Shown here: positions 1 to 10,699 of the stretch, in pieces
How positions within the stretch are numbered: the first letter of the stretch is position 1
Layout of the letters: each line of letters opens with the position of its first letter
NCBI GenBank assembly: GCA_001643675.2
Contig: LSRY02000020.1
Location: forward strand, 191,001-255,000
Source: Monocercomonoides exilis
Taxonomy: Eukaryota > Preaxostyla > Oxymonadida > Polymastigidae
Reading direction: 5' to 3'
Length of the DNA: 64,000 nucleotides
Notes under the pieces: model-generated
Told to the model about the DNA's origin: nothing
What the model saw: the letters and a program-made list of their open reading frames with translations, nothing else
Databases searched by the model: none
Translations under genes and position numbers: made by a program

Positions 1-3000
1 AATGCGGGCTCGAAAGCCACCCGGCGTGCAAAACGATTGCATATGCGGTCGGGGTGGACAAGGAAAGCACGGAGCTGCATCTGCGACTGAAAAAAAACAC
101 AGTGCTGGAGACGGTGGCAGACGTCAGAATCGAGGGGAAGACAGTTGTGATTCAAAGCACCACCCCTTCGACACAGCTTTCGCTGGACATGAGGAAGGGG
201 GACTGCTTTATGAGGGTTTTGTCGGAGCTTGTGGTGAACGACATGTTCATCAGCAGCGTCAGCAGCGAAGGGCCGAGGAGCTGGTTTGCGATTGAAGGGA
301 AAACGATAAACAGCATGAGCGGGTTTGTGGGGAAGAACCTGACGATCGGGTCGCGCTCGTACGAAAAGCTGCCGAACCAGGAGATGAATGTATTTTATGT
401 TGCGTTTGGGAAGCTGACGCTGGTTGGGTTTTCGAACAACCTGAATGGATTTTCTGAGCATTCTGTGATTGCTGTGAAGAGTGTGACGGTGTGCCGTTGT
501 TTGCTTTTCGCAAGCGTGTGAGCATGTCCGCTACTGATTGCTTTTATTTTTATTTATTTATTTATTTATTTATTTATTGTTTCCCTCTGCCCTTGGCCTG
601 AAGTATGCGGACATCAACATTACATCGACGACGATCCGCAACCTGAAAGAATTTAACAAAGAATCGTCTGTGATGGTTGATGTTGACAAAAACACGCCGA
701 TTACGCTGCGTGTGAAGGACTCGACGTTTGAGAAGGTGGTGTCGGAAGAGTCGAACGGCGGGGTGTTTGGGACGACGATCGGGGGGCTGGAAAGAAGCAG
801 CTGGCAGGGTGGGTTGTCGGGGCAGACGGTTGAGTGCAAAGTGGAGATGGAGAACTGCGTGTTCACAAACTGCTCGGGCAAGAAGTGGACGCTTGGCGGG
901 GGCGTGCTGTACATGCACTGCAACGATGTGCTGAGCGTGGTGCCGTTTTTGCTGAAGGATGTTTGTGCGGAAAGCTGCGGGAACGGGGTGGCAGATGTGA
1001 TTTATGTGTTTTGCGAAGACTTGTCGTTTCTGTGCAAGAACCAGGTTGTGTTTACGAAGTATCCGGAAAAGGGGCCGGAGTCGACGACAAGTGGGTTTGT
1101 GTGCGGGGCGACGTATGACCAGGCAGACGAGTGGAGAAGCCTGGTGGATGTTGTGGGGATACTGGTGGGTGAAGTGCACGTGCAGGAGCAGGAGAAAGGG
1201 GACTGGCACGGGTGCGGGAGGAGCGGGGTGGAGTGCTCCACGATCGACTACGGGATCAGCCATCTGGATGGGAGCGGCGGGGGCGATGCTGTGCCGACAG
1301 TTGTGATTCACACGCGGTCGAAGATTTCGAAGGCAGTGGCTGTTGCGTCGATTCGGATCAAGGGGTTCAAGGGCACAACTTATTCGCAGTCAAATTCAGG
1401 ATCAGGATCAGAGTCAGGGTCAGATTCTTCCTCTTTTCCTTCCTCCTCTTCTTCTTCTTTTCCGTCATCGTTCTCGTTGTCTGCATGCTCACCAGCGCAT
1501 CCCAACGAGCCAGCTCAGAATGAAGATTACGATCGGTTTGTGATTTCGGACTCTGTTGACAGCGGAGAGAACAAAGGGGTTCTCTCAGTGACGAAGAGCG
1601 TCTATCTCGAGAGGCTTCTGATTGTTCTGCCGAAGCAGCTGGTGAGCCAATCAAAGCCGAAGTGTGTTGTGTATGCAACGCCATCGGCGGAGCACACATC
1701 GCTGAAGGCATGCAAATACAGTGACCCGAAGTCGTCAGAGGGGATGGCAGATTCGGTGAACGCAGCTCCTTTCTCTTCTGGCTCGAACCAAATTGTGTGC
1801 TTTGCAAGCATTTGTGGAGGCGACCTGGAAGTGGAGGACTTTGAGGTTGATGCGTGGATGGACAAAGAGGGCGGGTTCTTTGAGATTTCGCCGAGTGTGT
1901 GTGCGAGGTTTACGCGGCTGAATGCACACACAAGCGCGAATGCCTCGCACAGCCTGATATTTGTCACAGGGAAAACTGAGTTGAGCAGCAGCGCAGAATG
2001 GAAAGAGGGGAAGTGGATGGGATGCTCAGGTTCAGGGCTGTGCACCAGGACGAATCACTTTGGCGGGTTGGGGGATCGGTTTTCGGAGATGAAGGGGTCG
2101 ATGAGCATGTCGAACTGCACCATCAATACCGTTCAGTACTCCCGCGGTCCTCCGTGCTTCATTTCATTTGAGGAAGAGCTGATGCAGGACAATCCTGGGG
2201 GTTATGTGACAACAATCAGTGGGTGCAGGTTCATCAACTCGTTCTCGACATACTCAAAGATCGGAGCAGTCCTTTCGCTGGTGCTTGGGACTGAAGGGCT
2301 GTGCACAGTGAGCAGCAGCGAATTCGACAACGATTATGAGACGAATTCGATTGGGAGAGGGATCTACCTGCTGTGTGGGGGAGCTCCTGGGGATGAGAGG
2401 GATGGGGCAGGGAGGGTTGCGATGAAGGAGCAAGTTCAGTATTATTTCTCGTTCAGCGACTTGACTTTTGCGAAAACGAGCAAGCCCGTGAAGCACGTGA
2501 TTCACATCTGCTGTGCAGACCTGAGCACGAACATTGTTCCCCTGCGGTTTCGGTTTGACCGAGAGACGCCTGGGTCGATGTTTGGGGCGTATTCGATCTC
2601 GGGGAGTGCGGACCGAAAGGCGGGGGAGGAGGACTTTGAGGACTTGTTCACGAAGTACCTGAACACGACGATGCGGACGACGGTGTATGTGGGGGAAGAC
2701 GGGGCAGACGGGTCGGGGTGCGGGAACGAGCGGAGCCCTTGCAAGACGTTTGGGTTTGGGCTGGGGTCGCTTCTGCCGAGCGAGAGGTCGGTGCTTTATG
2801 TTGTGACGAAGGCGTGTGTGGATCGGGAGCTGGATGCGAGCGGGGTGAAGATGAGCGTGAAGGAGGAGAAAGAGGCGCGTGTGGTGGTGAAGGAGGCGGT
2901 TGCTGGAAGGCAGGAAGGGCTGATCGCAGCAGACGGCACGCTTGGGATTGAGCACATCGGGTTTTTGGTTGAAAGCGCGAAGACAGAGTCGCACTCGGCG

Positions 3001-5108
3001 CTGATTGTGAGCAGGTGCACAGAAGTGAGGATCAGGAGTGTGTCGCTGGAGCCGTCGAGCAACGCTTTGGCGGGGCAGAATGGGGAAGGGGTGTGCTATG
3101 GAGCATTCTTGGTGTGTCTGAACGGGAAGGCCACGCTGGAGGATGTGAAGATCACAGGGATGGTGTTCAGCAAAGTGGAGAGCATGAAGAAGCCGGTGGG
3201 GATTGTCTCGCCGTTCACGTTTGAAGGATGCAGCAGCGTCGAAGCGAGCAAGGTTGTTGTGGAGGGTTGCAGGAATTGCGAGGACTCGCCGCTTTTCAGT
3301 GTGGGGAGCAGTGTTCGGGCAGCGAAGCTGTCGTCGCTGATGGTGAGGAAGATAGCAAAGGTGGAAGGCAGCAAGCCGTGTCTGCTGCAGTTTGCAGCCC
3401 CAGAGCACAAGGAAGGAGAGGAATATGCGCAACTTGAAGTTTCTGATTCGACGATGAAAGACTGCTTTGACGATAATTTTGCTGGCTATTACATTCAGCT
3501 GGAGAATGTGAATGCCACACTGAAGAACGTTGCGATCCGAGGAGCAGATAAAGAAATGGAACTGGGCAAGCGCAGCACGGAAGAACACTTTGCGAGCTCT
3601 TCTTTCCAGCGCCAATCGTCTTCACATCACATTGGCAGAGATAGCAGCGCATTGGATGAAGAGCAAGAATCAGGCGAGCAGGCCAGATCGGGTGTGCGAG
3701 ACGGGTTTGGCGAGGCAGGGGATTCAGGGGTGTGCAGGTGGAGCCATTCGATGGTCTCTCTCAGGGAATGTGTGGCAGAGCTGGACAAGGTGGAGCTGTC
3801 GTTCTCTCGTTTTGGGGGCTTTCGCAGTGTGGAGGGGATGTGACGATCTCGGAGGGAACGTTCTATGAGAATGATCCTGTGGCTGGGGTGTTTGGGAAGG
3901 CGAGGCACAACATTGTGTGCGGGAGCAAGGGGAGGATACGGATAGAGTCGCTGAAGAAAGGGGATGGGAGCAGCAAGGAAGCGCCATCACTGTTCTTGCT
4001 GAACGAGGGGTGCTCGGTGGAAGGGGAATGGGGAAAGGGAGCGAAGACGACGATGTTTGTGGCAGAGCTGGCAGAGGCGAACCTGAGCCGGGTGAAGGGA
4101 GACGAGGGGAGGTGCGTGATTGTGTTTGGCGGGGCGAATCTGATGGACTGCATGACGTCGTTCTCGATTGTGCGGGGGAAGCGGGGCGGGGAGAGGGAGA
4201 CAGTTGGCGGGCTGCATTTCACATTGCACCGGAGCAGCGAAGTGGCAGAGGCGTTGGTTTCGGTGGGGGAGGTGGCGAAGGGGGAGGAGGACGAGTGGGT
4301 GGGGTGCAGTGTGCAGTACTGGGGGGTGGTGGGAGAGGTGGGGGAGGGAGACAAGCTTTCGACAGAGTTGAGGCGTTTCCCCGAGGTGCCACCGCCTGTG
4401 CCTGAGGACGATCCAGAAGCGCCCAAAGGGCGGAAAAAGGGGGGAGCTGGGGTGGCGCTGGGGATTGCGATACCGCTGGTGTGTGTGGGGGTTGTTGGGG
4501 TGGTGCTGGTGGTTTTGATGCGGCAGAGGCAGAGGAAGAAGCTGGCGGGGCTGGGGACAGAGGCGAAGACAGAGGAAGGCGGGGTGCGGGTGTGGGGGAT
4601 CAACAACGGGAGCAAGGGTGGCGGAGGCGGGGCAGAAAGGGAGATGAAAACATCGAAGTTTGTGGAAAACACGAAGGACGGGGAAGGAGAGTGGCTGGAG
4701 CAGCGGCTGCTGGGGTCGGGGCAGAAGATGGACTATCACTCGACAGACAACATCTCATATGCGCTGGAGAGCAGTCAGTATCAGTCGAAGGGCTCAACAG
4801 CGCCTGACTATTGGGCTCGCTCGCTCGGCAAGAGCGAGGAGGGGCATTCAACAGGGCAGTCGACAGGGCAGTCGTCGTGGCTGCCGGGGCAGCATTCCTG
4901 GCAGAGTGGAGACAGCAGCCAGACGCAGAAGTCATCGAAGTTTCCACTTTTGCCGCCGAAAGAGATTGGGCAGGGAAGGATGTTTGGAGGAGGCGGCGGG
5001 GCGAGGCAGAGGGTTTTTGAAGCGCCTGACCGTGTGGATGTGCTGCCGCCGTTCCCTTCGGTCCCAAAGGACTTTGTCGAGGTGCACGATGAGTATTTTT
5101 CTGTTTGA
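1..5108 (+). CDS. Beta-helix membrane surface protein, left copy (5' truncated by window, frameshifted)
   Basis: This is the left-arm copy of the gene at 43276-48541. Visible exons are 1-515, beginning two bases into a codon, and 604-5108. They are split by an 88 bp intron with donor GTGTGA and a (TTTA)n tract. The product is a beta-helix ectodomain rich in short beta-strand and NC-x-F rungs, with CG-x-PC type modules near nt 1211 and nt 2713. A Ser/Gly-rich insert lies at about nt 1390-1480. One transmembrane helix at about nt 4450-4520 is followed by an R/K stop-transfer stretch and a tail of about 195 residues rich in Ser, Gln and Gly. Reading shifts frame at a G5 run (3814-3818) that is G6 in the right arm. 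With that single base the last exon is 4506 nt, an exact multiple of three. I think this is a sequencing or assembly error, but a real pseudogenising indel is possible. Probable role: cell-surface protein; ligand unknown. Confidence 0.8.
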
Positions 5109-5515
5109 GGATGCAAGAGCGAGCAGTCTTTTTTATTTTATTTATTTCATTAATTATTTTGATGTGAGATGTATAGAGGATGTTTTGGGGGAGGGAAATT
5201 AGGATTGTTCTCTCTCCCTGTAATTTTATTGCTATTACAATAGACATTGTTGATGTTATGATTTATTTTATTATTTTTTATAAAATTGTCTTTTTTTTTT
5301 TTTTTTTTTTTTAATTTTCATTCTTGTATTCAAATTTGAAAGAGGTTCGGTTTCTGTTTTGCTTCCAAAGCTGATTTCCATGGAAATAGAATAAAACAAA
5401 ACAAAAATGCAGCATCTTTTGTTGGGTGCAGTTTTGTGGTGTTTGGCCCTGTTTTCAACCAGCCCCAACCACAATAAAAACTTCAGAAAGAAAAAAAGAA
5501 TATTGAAACGAGCGC
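5109..5515. other. Intergenic, left arm
   Basis: These 407 bp lie between the stop of the beta-helix gene and the start of the RCHY1-like gene, both on the + strand. The stretch is AT-rich, with a T22 run near 5291-5312 that is T19 in the other arm. No ORF or RNA gene was recognised. It presumably contains the 3' end of one gene and the promoter of the next. Confidence 0.6.
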
Positions 5516-6633
5516 ATGTCGATTGTGAAGCCGGCAGAGATTCTGAAGCGTGCATTCCCGGAGGGCCGGGCGAAGGTGGATTTTGAGTACTCGGTCGAGG
5601 AGGAGTTTACGCCGTCGCTGGTGTCTGGTGTGAAAGGCTTTTGCAAACCGTTTTGCTTTCACTGTTCCTTTGGTGCATGTGGTCTGGGTTGATTTCTGCA
5701 CGTTTTTTTGTGGTGCCATTTCTGTGGGGGATGCCGTGCTGCGGGCAGTCGGGTGGGCGGAGCGAAAGGGAGAGGTGCGTGTGGAGCTTGTTCCGCAAGA
5801 GATGGGGCCGGGCTGGACGATTTCGCGTGCAGAGTTTGCAGCCGACTACATTGAGCGGCACCGGGCAGAGGATGTTTGTGCATTTCATATTTTATTTTAT
5901 CTTTTTCTTTCTGTTGTGTGGATTGGGATGCTGGCCGCAGGGGGGAGAAGGAGGGCGGACGCGGTACATCGGAGGGCACCTGTTCTACGGGTGCAAGCAC
6001 TATCTGCGGGAGTGCAAGGTGCTGTGCGGGGAGTGCGGGCGGTTCTTCAGCTGCCGGGTGTGCCACGACAAGGTGGCAGACCATGTGCTGGACCGGCGGG
6101 GCGTGGCGAAGGTGTGGTGCTGCCGGTGCAAGGAGGTGGGGCGGGTGGGGCGGACGTGCGAGTTCTGCGAAAATGTGTTTGCGCGGTACTACTGCGAGGA
6201 GTGCCATCTGTTTGAGGGGACGCCGCTGGCGGAGTGCTTTCATTGTGCAGAGTGTTTGCGAGCTGTTTTCATTTTGTGCCTCATTTGCACTGAATTTTCC
6301 CCACTGAAATGTTATATATATATATTTGTGTGTTGGAACTGGGGCGCAGGCGGGATATGCAGGCGGGGGCGGGCAGAGGAGGCGGTGCACTGCAGAGGGT
6401 GCGGGTGCTGTGTGGAGCGGGGGCTGGAGGGGAGGCACAAGTGCCACGCAGAGGCGCTGCGGGAGAACTGCCCGGTGTGCTTCGAGGGGCTGTTTGAGAC
6501 GCGGAAGCTGATCTTCCGGAGCCCGTGCGGGCACTGCTTCCACACGAAGTGCATCGAGGCGCTGGTGGCCGGGAAGTTCTACGACTGCCCGCTCTGCCAC
6601 AAGCCGTTCTTCGGGGCGTTTCCTGCGCCTTGA
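5516..6633 (+). CDS. RCHY1/PIRH2-type CHY zinc-finger RING-H2 E3 ubiquitin ligase, left copy (intact)
   Basis: Four exons (5516-5627, 5749-5873, 5941-6253, 6350-6633) join in phase to give 277 residues; human RCHY1 is about 260. Exon 3 carries the CHY zinc finger, beginning GCKHYLRECK and continuing with the CRVCHD and CEFCENVFARYYCEEC pairs. The exon 3/4 junction restores the HCAECGICRRG motif of the CTCHY-type finger, which strongly supports that splice. Exon 4 has HCRGCGCC, then a RING-H2 finger running from CPVCFEGLF through CGHCFHTKC to CPLC. In this family the RING recruits an E2 and ubiquitinates bound substrates. The first ~75 residues are not a domain I recognise. The G4 run at 6429-6432 is G3 in the right arm, which breaks that copy. 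The gene converges on the E2 gene 657 bp away. Confidence 0.87.
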
Positions 6634-7289
6634 AGGCAGCGAGGCGCCTCAGCCAAGGAATGTCTGCACGCGCCCTTCGCTGTTCTCTTTTGCCTTCTTT
6701 TATTTTTCATTTTAAAAAAAATGAAAAAGCAATTGTGCTGCTTTGGCGGATGCTGCCAGAAGCAGATTTGCCCCAGCTGCTTCCATTGGCTCTTGTGCTT
6801 TTGAATACAGTTTTTTATTTTTTTTTTTTTCATCTTTTTTTCGTCTTTTTTGTTTTTGGGGAAAGGCCAGATACACAAGTCAAATTGTTATTTTTGATGC
6901 CACAGCTCGATGAGCAGACACACCAACCAAAAACTGCTCTCAAAAAAAGCAAAAGCAAAAAGCAAAACAGACAAAAAGACAGACTGAAAAAAAACGCAAA
7001 ATGCCAGTCACAAAAAAAGAAGCAATAAAAGCAAACGAGTTGGAATCCCGACTTCAAAAAAACGAACAAAGCCAATGTGAAGAAAAATCAAACAGGATAA
7101 AACATTACAAAGCTTAATACCAATTCCATCAATCCAAACAGAAAAGAAACTTCCCCATTAACACACAATGAAGAAAAAAAAAGGAGAAGGAGAATGAAGA
7201 GGCAAATCAGTGCCAGCAGTGCGGAAATACAGCAGAGATTGGGGTCGAGAGAGAGGAGGAAGAAGAAGGGGGAAAAAGAAGAGAAGTGG
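6634..7289. other. Convergent intergenic region, left arm
   Basis: These 656 bp separate the 3' ends of the RCHY1-like and E2 genes. They are rich in A and T homopolymers (T12 near 6819, long A runs near 6940-7020). Predicted peptides here are lysine or phenylalanine strings and I treat none as a gene. Run lengths differ from the right arm in several places. Confidence 0.6.
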
Positions 7290-9627
7290 TTATTGCTTCT
7301 TGTTCCTGCACTCAGCAAACAGCTTTGCCATCTTGTCCATGTCGCCCTGCTCGATCCCTGTGTCTTTCTGCCACTCCTCTGCCACCCCCAGGAAATACTC
7401 CCCTTTCTCTGCAAAGTGCCCCACAATCACATCTGCAAACTCCGTCTCGCCCTTCAGCGCCTTCTCTATCTGGTCGATGACCGCCAGCTTCACGTTCTCC
7501 TGCACCGCCCCACCACAGCCAATCAATCCAAAACAAATAAAATAAATAAATAAAAATAAATAAGATCCATGAATGTGAAATAAACTCCAAGGCAGCCAAG
7601 CTGACAAAGCACACCTTCCGCACATTTGTGTTGTAGCTCCGCGAGCTCGCCTTCCCCTGCGGCGTCCCGATCTGCCGCTCGTACCCCGGCTCGTTGAAGT
7701 ACGGCTCGTCCACCAGGATCAGCGCCTGGATCGAGATCAGCACCTGCAGCAGCGTCGACAGCTTCGCGTTCCACGACTCCCCCGCGTTCCCGCTCCACGT
7801 CCCCAGCAGCGACAGGCACACCTTCCCGTTCGAGTACAAGTTCGGGTTGAACCGGAACCGCCCACCCCCCGTCGTCACCAGCAGCACCGACGGCGGGCTG
7901 TTCGGGTAGTTCTGCGGGAACATTCTGCCAGTCCCCAAATAATCAAACAAACAATCAAACAAACAATAAAAAAATAATTAATTGATTGATTGATTAATAA
8001 GAGCAAGAGCCGCACACATGTCAAACTCATACAGCCCGCACTCGTACGGCGTGCCCTTCGGCCCGCTGATCAGCGCCTTCACCAGCTGCGTGGACGACGT
8101 GTCCACCACCACAAACACCGACGAGTGCAGCGTCAGCGGCAGCGACGTCGAGATCGTCGACAGCTCCTGCATGATCCGCTTCACATTCGGCATCGCACTC
8201 TGCCCATTCAGCCGCGACGCCATGCAGTGCCGCCTCCGGAACACCTCCGAGTCTCCTGTCACTTTGAACTGCATCCCCCGCATCCGCTCCACATACCGCC
8301 TCTCTGCCGCCCCTTCCAGCTCTCCTGCCGACAACGATGAAGATGAAGAAGAAGATGATGATGAGGCTGAAGTGGCTGGAGATGATGCTGGAGATGGAGA
8401 TGGCGATGTTGAAGATGTTGATGAGGAGGAGGAGGAGGAGGAGGAGAGGATGAGGCAGAAGCAGGAGAAGGCGAGGTTGAAGGCGTTGTGGATGAAGAGG
8501 CAGCTTCGCTGTCCCCCTCAGACACTCCGCCCTCTGCCGTCTCTCCCACCCCAAGCGCCTTCTTCTTTTCTTCCACCAGCACGAACAGCTCAGAGATGCT
8601 GTTTGCAAGCAGAAACGAGCAGTCGTCGTCCTTCACCTCTGCCTCTCCCTGCGCTTGCTTCTTTGCTTTCTCAACAAAAGAGAATTTCGATGATGACGAA
8701 GATGACGAAGATGATGATGATGATGATGATGACGGTGACGATGATGAGCAGCTCGCTTCAACACCAAAAAACCCTCCTGACGAGAGCTTGCTCAGCTCCA
8801 GAAAGGTCTGGGCGCTCGAATACGCCCCCTTCAGCCGCTTGTACACTGACGTCTCCTGGCTCTTCACCTCCTCAAACAGCAGCCGCGCCAGCCTGTCCTC
8901 TGCGCACAGCATGTACAGCAGCTCCACACACGACAGATACACCATCGAGTGCCGCGTCATCGAGTTGAACGAGCTGTCCACCAGGATCGTGCACAGGATC
9001 TCTGCCACATGCGACCCCGCCAGCACCTCCGCTGCCTTCCCGTAGTCCTCCGCCCGCAGCCCCTGCAGCGCCCCGTTCAGCTTGTTCAGCGCCTCAAACC
9101 GCTTCCTCATCTGCTCCTCCTCCTTCTTCGTGTGGCTCTCAATTGCTGCCCAGTCCCGCGTCCCCATCGACCCAAACCCGTATCCCGTCCCTTTAGCCAC
9201 CCAAATCAGCAGCAAACATAGAAGAAAGTGATAAAAGAAAAAAGAAAGAAAGTTCATCTTTCAAGCCAAAAACAACCAGAAAGCGCAAAAAATCACACCC
9301 TTCGACCAATACGTCGCTGTGGCACCCGCGCAGCACGCACATCAGCAAAGCAGAGCCGCAAAGGCAGGCCACAAAGAAGAAACACAAAAATGGAAAATAT
9401 GCAAAAAAAGTGCAAAAAAATAAAAAGAGAGAGCAAGAAAAAGCGAAATTACTTGTGCTTTGTCCGGCTGCCTGCGCCGCCTTCTTGGGGGACGCCTCGC
9501 GCGCATAAAACTCAGGGTATACCTGCTTTTCCAAAATGTCCTCGATTTGCGTCACAATTGCAGTTGACATGTGGTGCTTGCGAATTAAATAATTATGGAT
9601 GGCCCTCACGATATCGTTATGGTTCAT
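7290..9627 (-). CDS. BIRC6-type ubiquitin-conjugating enzyme E2, left copy (frameshifted)
   Basis: Four exons on the minus strand (9627-9453, 9190-8018, 7924-7615, 7499-7290) mirror the intact right-arm gene at 38754-41092. Exon 2 is 1173 nt here against 1174 nt in the right arm. One base is missing at about 8447, at the end of a run of eight GAG repeats, so the frame is lost in the Ser-rich linker upstream of the UBC domain. Exons 3 and 4, with the UBC core and its catalytic cysteine (motif [10 protein letters not shown]), are otherwise preserved. The intact partner and the repeat-tract location suggest a sequencing error; a real null copy is possible. Confidence 0.8.
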
Positions 9628-10699
9628 CCTTGTTTTGGGTTTTTTTCTCACTTATTTCGAAATGACAATGATCACAAAATATTGATGAAAGAGGCGTTTT
9701 GCGTTATTTTCCTTCACAAAAAGCTGTTTTATTTGTTTCAGTATTTTCATATGAAGATTGTTTCTTTTTTTTTATTGTGATAATTATTAATGAACATTTT
9801 TCAGTCTGGAAAAACCAAAATATGGAAAAAGAAAAATGAAGAACAACAATGGATCAATAATGAACTTTTTTATCTCAAATTTTCCAACTTTTCTCAACAA
9901 AACATATTTTTCTTTTGGTTTCACTTTTAAAACCTGATGTAAAACTTAATGAAAGAATGTGATAAAAGAAGAAATACATTTTAAATTTGAACAATGAAAA
10001 CCTGAATGATGCATGGTAATGAATAACTTTCAAAAAATATGTTTGAGAAATGTTTTTTTTTTTCAATGAATTTTTTCTTTTCGATTGTCAATTATTTATT
10101 TAAATCTCTTTCTCCAGAATAGTATTCATGAATGGCTTCCTGGTGGCACCGACACTGGATCGTCAAAGCCACAAATAATATTAGTTGGCTGCTATGTTCT
10201 AATTGCATTTCTTTGTTTTTTTCTCTTCAAATGTCTGAAATGGTAGTTTGTGCATTTTACACTTCCTTTTTCATTTCATTTGAGTAAAATATGTGTGTAT
10301 TATCTGAATCAAGAAGGCAATATTTTTTATCACAAACTATAAAAAAAGTAATAAGAAGAAAACGAGAGAATTAAACGAAGAGAAAGTATCTCAAGAATTG
10401 TTCTTTTAGTTGCAGTATTGACATTTTTTTGTGTAAGAAATTGATAATATACACATATTCTTCTTTCTCAACTTTCAATAATTACCTTTCCTTGAGATTT
10501 TTCGTTCAATAACTAAAAACCCTAAAAAAGTTAGTATGTTAGTATTATTGTTGAAATGAAAAAGTTCAACCCACAAAAATGAAGTGACTTCTCTTTCCTT
10601 CGTGAGGAAACAAAAATCAAGAACCCAAGCTAACACATAACCCTCCAACACCTTGATTTCTTCATTCATTATCGTTTTCTTCCAAATATCCACTTTTTT
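9628..10699. other. AT-rich intergenic; inner edge of left arm
   Basis: These 1072 bp lie between the E2 start (minus strand, reading left) and the 3' end of the giant beta-helix kinase-like gene. Exact identity to the right arm stops at 9740, and patchy similarity ends at a 13-base motif TTATTGTGATAAT at 9772-9784. The remainder is AT-rich, with no ORF I would support and no tRNA or snRNA recognised. Confidence 0.6.

Larger units (their letters stand above)
1..9740 (+). repeat. Left arm of giant inverted repeat
   Basis: Bases 1-9740 are the reverse complement of 38641-48382. Base 1 pairs with 48382, base 9627 with 38754 and base 9740 with 38641. The arm is cut by the window edge, so its outer end is unknown. 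Differences I found are homopolymer or trinucleotide-run length changes plus one synonymous substitution (T at 8742, C in the other arm when read on the same strand). Weaker similarity continues to about 9784. The arm carries a beta-helix gene, an RCHY1-like gene and a BIRC6-like E2 gene. Confidence 0.97.
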
